In this document: one piece after another, positions 6,554-9,303 of the stretch
How positions within the stretch are numbered: position 1 is the first letter of the stretch
Layout of the letters: the number at the start of each line of letters is the position of its first letter
Source: Candidatus Woesearchaeota archaeon
Lineage (GTDB): Archaea > Nanobdellota > Nanobdellia > Woesearchaeales > WJKV01
Reading direction: 5' to 3'
Length of the DNA: 9,303 nucleotides
Assembly: GCA_014728875.1 (NCBI GenBank)
Contig: WJKV01000136.1
Location: 1 to 9,303 of the forward strand
Notes under the pieces: model-generated
What the model was told of the DNA's origin: nothing
The model's database searches: none
What the model saw: only the letters and a program-made list of their open reading frames with translations
Position numbers and translations under genes: made by a program

Positions 6554-8359
6554 ATGGGACATTATAGAGCATATTTGACGATTCTGTTGATTTTAATTGG
6601 CACATTTGCTTGCGGTTTGAGTGTTTCTGCACAGGACGAATCCAATATGATTCTGATTAATTCTGACAATTGGATTGATGTCTACAGCGGGCTGAACTAT
6701 GCCAATCTTAAAGGAATACAATCCAAATTCTTGATTGACGATATTCACATTACTTATATGATGCCTGAATTGAAAGTAATTGCAAAAAACATAATTGTGC
6801 TCGAAAGCGAACTGGTGCCTTTTAATGTCGGGATCTCAGGCACCTTGGAAAGCGAAGGTTTGAATGTTGTTGAAGAGATTTTTTCTTCTTATCCTAAAGA
6901 TACTAATCTGGAGCTCGCAGAGAAGAGCGGAGCCCGAAATTTCATTGTTATCGACGATTCTTACGGTTACAATGCGATTGCAGTAGGACCATATGCGGCA
7001 ATTACTGATTCATTTGTTCTTTTTGTAGATGAGGACAATATTTTTGATGTTGTTGATTTCCTGGACAGGAACAGTGTCGACGACCTGCTGCTGTACGGCA
7101 ATCTTGAAAGGCTTGTAAAAGAGGAGATGGAGAAATACAATCCTGATGTCATTGATACAGGCAACAGGTTCGATAATAACATCGAGATTGTCAAGAGCTT
7201 CAAGGCATTGAGAGAGGCAAAACAAGTATTGTTCACCAACGGCGAATTCATAGAGAACGAGCTGGTGAGCGGCGGAAACGGAAAAGAGCCTGTCATTTTC
7301 GTCGGAAGGGACAATGTGCCTGACCAGATAATCAATTATGTGAAGAACAGCGATATTGAAGTGGGTGTGCTGATCGGAAACGAGCTTACATATACTGCAA
7401 AGATATTGAAGGACCAGGCAGACATAAGCGTCTTCATCAAGTTCGGGAAAGGCACAGCAGGATCAGACCCTAAAGACATAAGAGAATTGGACAAGTTTGC
7501 CCTGCCCAAATACGAGCTGAGGATGGCTATAGATTCTGTGAAATACAATACGGCTTCCAAAAAGCTGGAAGTCGTATATAAGAATGAAGAGGCGCTCTCT
7601 ACTTTTTTCAAGTCATCCATAGCTGTACTTGTTGACGGAGAAAAAAGAATCACAGTCGGAGAGGCAGAGCCTGTGCTGATCGGCGAGCTTGATGCGATGG
7701 CCCTTGCGTATGATGTCGACCTTACAGAAGCACTCAGGAATCCAGAAGCAGAGATAGTGGCAGACGTCCTTGTAACGTTCGGCGAGGATCCTAAAGCCCT
7801 GGAAAAAAATCTTGAGGGCGAGTTTCCGATCGAAGTTATCAGTGTGGAAGACATGTGCGATGTAAAGACAACAACGCTGGTATACAACAAGAAAACACAA
7901 AGATTTATCCTTACAGTTGATAATAACGCAGAAGTCTCATGTTATGCAGATCCGCGGATAGTCGACCTGATGGTGAACGACAGGAGAAAAACCATAAGCT
8001 ATGAAGGAGACGCTTTGATTCCTGCAGGACAAAACAAGGAACTGATGATCAAGCAAAGAATGGATGAAGTTGATTTTGCAGACAACCCTGAGGTCAAGGT
8101 AAGAACGCTCTACGGTGAAAGGGAAGGATTGTTGCTTAAAACAGATGAGGCAATGTTCGATCTCTCGATAGTATCAGGAACTAATGTCATGTTTATTGGA
8201 ATCGGCGCTGCAGTGGCGGTGGTTGTCATCATACTGCTGATATTTTTGCTGCGGAAAAAGCCCGCGGCAAAAGCTGTTAAGCCTTCTAAAGGAGTTAAGA
8301 CAAAGAAAACCAAAACCAAGAAGGCCAGACAGAAAGTGTCGAGGAAGAAAAAGCAATAA
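6554..8359 (+). CDS. Type I membrane surface protein with CWB2-like repeats and a Lys-rich tail
   Basis: 601 residues. Residues 1-26 are a signal peptide (hydrophobic core from about residue 7, SVSA before QDES). Residues 32-300 contain three alpha/beta units that resemble the cell-wall-binding repeat 2 (CWB2) layout: NSDNWIDVYSGLNYA at 36-50, VIDDSYGYNAIAVGPYA at 132-148 with GNRFDNNIEI at 203-212, and PVIFVGRDNVPDQI at 246-259 followed by a VLIGNEL strand. This is a fold-level resemblance I infer, not a confirmed hit. Residues about 310-540 are beta-rich and hold two cysteines (DMCD and VSCY) that could pair. A single helix spans 544-566, and the 35-residue cytoplasmic tail has 18 Lys/Arg. 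The protein therefore faces outward with a short basic anchor inside. It has its own promoter, and the next gene starts 6-12 nt after its stop. A likely role is an envelope scaffold or receptor for the neighbouring secreted proteins; no enzymatic motif is seen. Confidence 0.88.
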   Translation: MGHYRAYLTILLILIGTFACGLSVSAQDESNMILINSDNWIDVYSGLNYANLKGIQSKFLIDDIHITYMMPELKVIAKNIIVLESELVPFNVGISGTLESEGLNVVEEIFSSYPKDTNLELAEKSGARNFIVIDDSYGYNAIAVGPYAAITDSFVLFVDEDNIFDVVDFLDRNSVDDLLLYGNLERLVKEEMEKYNPDVIDTGNRFDNNIEIVKSFKALREAKQVLFTNGEFIENELVSGGNGKEPVIFVGRDNVPDQIINYVKNSDIEVGVLIGNELTYTAKILKDQADISVFIKFGKGTAGSDPKDIRELDKFALPKYELRMAIDSVKYNTASKKLEVVYKNEEALSTFFKSSIAVLVDGEKRITVGEAEPVLIGELDAMALAYDVDLTEALRNPEAEIVADVLVTFGEDPKALEKNLEGEFPIEVISVEDMCDVKTTTLVYNKKTQRFILTVDNNAEVSCYADPRIVDLMVNDRRKTISYEGDALIPAGQNKELMIKQRMDEVDFADNPEVKVRTLYGEREGLLLKTDEAMFDLSIVSGTNVMFIGIGAAVAVVVIILLIFLLRKKPAAKAVKPSKGVKTKKTKTKKARQKVSRKKKQ

Positions 8360-8365
8360 AGATAG

Positions 8366-9303
8366 ATGATAATGGCGCTGGAAATCGTAAATAGAGCTAG
8401 ATATTTTGGCTTGTTTTTTATTTTGTTTTCTATGCTAGTTCTTTTGCTCTTCTTTGGTCTGTCAGCGACAGTGCTTGTTAGTGCAGGCAGTGTGAATGCA
8501 ACAGGAGGATTCATATCATACATGAACCTGACAGTCCAGCAGCAGACTGCGCACTGGACCGGTTTCTTCGGCCAGTTCATCTTTGCACAGCCAAGTTTCG
8601 CGCCTTCTGGGATAACTGCAGGCGGAGGAAATCTTTCACTGCAGAGCTTCAATGTTTCGACTACCTGTCCAAACCCGACAAACATCACAGGTGTATTGAT
8701 GTTCACCAATGCGAGCGCCCTGCCTTCTGGTCTTACTCCTGGAAATCTTACCCTGCTCGACAGCCTTGTGCCCGGCTTTTCTGATTCCCCCTCAAACACA
8801 TTCACACAGAACAGTTCTTTTGTCATAGGCGGGAATACAATAAACAATGTGCCCACTGCTTATACATACATTAACAGCACTGCGCAGAATGTTTCGTTCA
8901 GGGAAGGCTATATGCAGGACAGCAGCGGCAATCTTGTCTTTGCTTCTGTCATAGAAGAGAACATCCCTGGTTTCAATCTGACTACTTATGATTTTCAGGC
9001 AATAGTGCCTGTGATAAACTACGGGCCTTCAAATTATAATGTGTTTATTGATTTCACGTACACCTGTCCTTTGAACGATACGTATGAAAGGCTTGTGTAT
9101 CCTGACGGACTGTTCGAGCTTGCAGGAGTGTACAACAAGAGCGTGACACTGCCCACATTCAGTGTCGTCTTCGAGGGCCTGTCATTGAGCGCAAACAATA
9201 CTATCGAATGCATTGTCTATACTTCAAACAGCAGCCAGACAAGAAGGCTGAACTATACAACACCTGTCCAGATAACCAACCAGACATTTGCATTGAACTA
9301 CAC
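8366..9303 (+). CDS. Surface protein with N-terminal membrane/signal segment and shared domain (3' partial)
   Basis: An open frame runs from 8366 to the right edge without a stop, so the gene continues outside; 312 full codons are visible. A TAG lies just before 8366 in frame. ATG at 8366 and ATG at 8372 (MIMALE) are both possible and neither has a clear ribosome binding site; translation may couple to the upstream gene, whose stop is 6-12 nt away. Residues 13-38 are strongly hydrophobic after a basic NRAR stretch: a signal peptide (possible cleavage after VSA or VNA) or an N-terminal anchor. The unnamed domain of the two upstream surface proteins follows: GGFIS at 47-51, QTAHWTGFFGQF at about 61-72, GNLVFASVI, then DFQAIVP at about 209-215. 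After it come more Asn/Ser-rich beta segments with single cysteines (YTCPL, IECIV) and many sequons. Probably an envelope protein working with its operon partner; the function is unknown. Confidence 0.85.
   Translation, partial: MIMALEIVNRARYFGLFFILFSMLVLLLFFGLSATVLVSAGSVNATGGFISYMNLTVQQQTAHWTGFFGQFIFAQPSFAPSGITAGGGNLSLQSFNVSTTCPNPTNITGVLMFTNASALPSGLTPGNLTLLDSLVPGFSDSPSNTFTQNSSFVIGGNTINNVPTAYTYINSTAQNVSFREGYMQDSSGNLVFASVIEENIPGFNLTTYDFQAIVPVINYGPSNYNVFIDFTYTCPLNDTYERLVYPDGLFELAGVYNKSVTLPTFSVVFEGLSLSANNTIECIVYTSNSSQTRRLNYTTPVQITNQTFALNY
8504..9070 (+). other. Shared surface domain within the 3' partial gene
   Basis: The opening 25 residues from GGFIS align without gaps to GGNIS of the 5693-6391 protein at 11 identities, including Q-T, W, G-F and G. 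Near the end, 28 residues from GNLVF align without gaps to GNEVY of that protein at 12 identities, ending in D-[FY]-Q-x-I-V-P. The spacing between the two blocks is similar in both proteins, so this is a full-length copy. The middle LFDW block is poorly conserved here. Confidence 0.7.

Noticed and set aside
6602..6616. Possible lipobox (TFAC followed by G) in the signal peptide of the 601-residue protein
   Set aside because: Position -3 is Thr rather than Leu/Val/Ile and -2 is Phe, and a good signal peptidase I site (SVSA) follows. The protein also has a C-terminal helix, so lipidation is not needed.
7336..7890. 184-codon Ser-rich frame on the minus strand
   Set aside because: It is fully inside the 601-residue gene, and its Ser-rich composition is what results from reading the opposite strand of that gene.
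8110..8856. 248-codon frame on the minus strand
   Set aside because: It lies antisense across the end of the 601-residue gene and the start of the next one, both of which have clear signal and domain structure. Its translation has no recognisable domain, so it is a shadow frame.

Overview
The window looks like part of an archaeal genome, most likely a DPANN-type lineage (Woesearchaeota or Pacearchaeota-like). That placement is an inference. It rests on TATA-box promoters with purine-rich upstream elements, GGTGA-type ribosome binding sites, a T-tract terminator, frequent ATA and AGA/AGG codons, and very Asn/Thr/Ser-rich secreted proteins full of N-X-S/T sequons. No RNA gene, insertion sequence, CRISPR array or phage gene was seen. 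All genes lie on the + strand and all encode exported or membrane-anchored proteins, so this is a cell-surface locus.

Layout: (1) 1-5543 is the 3' part (1846 codons) of a giant surface protein whose start lies outside the window. It has a Gly-rich repeat region, a beta-rich Asn/Thr region, Ig-like modules that host two LamG (concanavalin-A-like) domains, a Cys-rich module inserted in the first LamG, a carboxypeptidase-regulatory-like stretch, a CARDB domain and a C-terminal domain of about 187 residues. (2) 5693-6391 is a small secreted protein with its own promoter, made of essentially one domain and followed by a strong T-tract terminator. (3) 6554-8359 is a type I membrane protein with a signal peptide, a tripled alpha/beta region resembling cell-wall-binding repeat 2, beta-rich stretches, one transmembrane helix and a very basic cytoplasmic tail. 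(4) 8366-9303 is the 5' part of another surface protein, starting 6-12 nt after gene 3 and probably co-transcribed with it; it runs off the right edge.

The main result is that three of the four genes (1, 2 and 4) carry the same unnamed extracellular domain. Its hallmarks are an N-terminal GGxIS...QTxxW[ST]GFxG motif, a middle L[YF][ND]W...GxV motif, and a C-terminal VxxxI...D[YF][EQ]xxVP motif. Gene 2 is the domain alone, gene 1 carries it at the C-terminus, and gene 4 carries it right after its N-terminal membrane/signal segment. I infer a set of envelope or adhesion proteins built around a common module, with gene 3 as a possible membrane-anchored partner. No biochemical function can be assigned from sequence alone.
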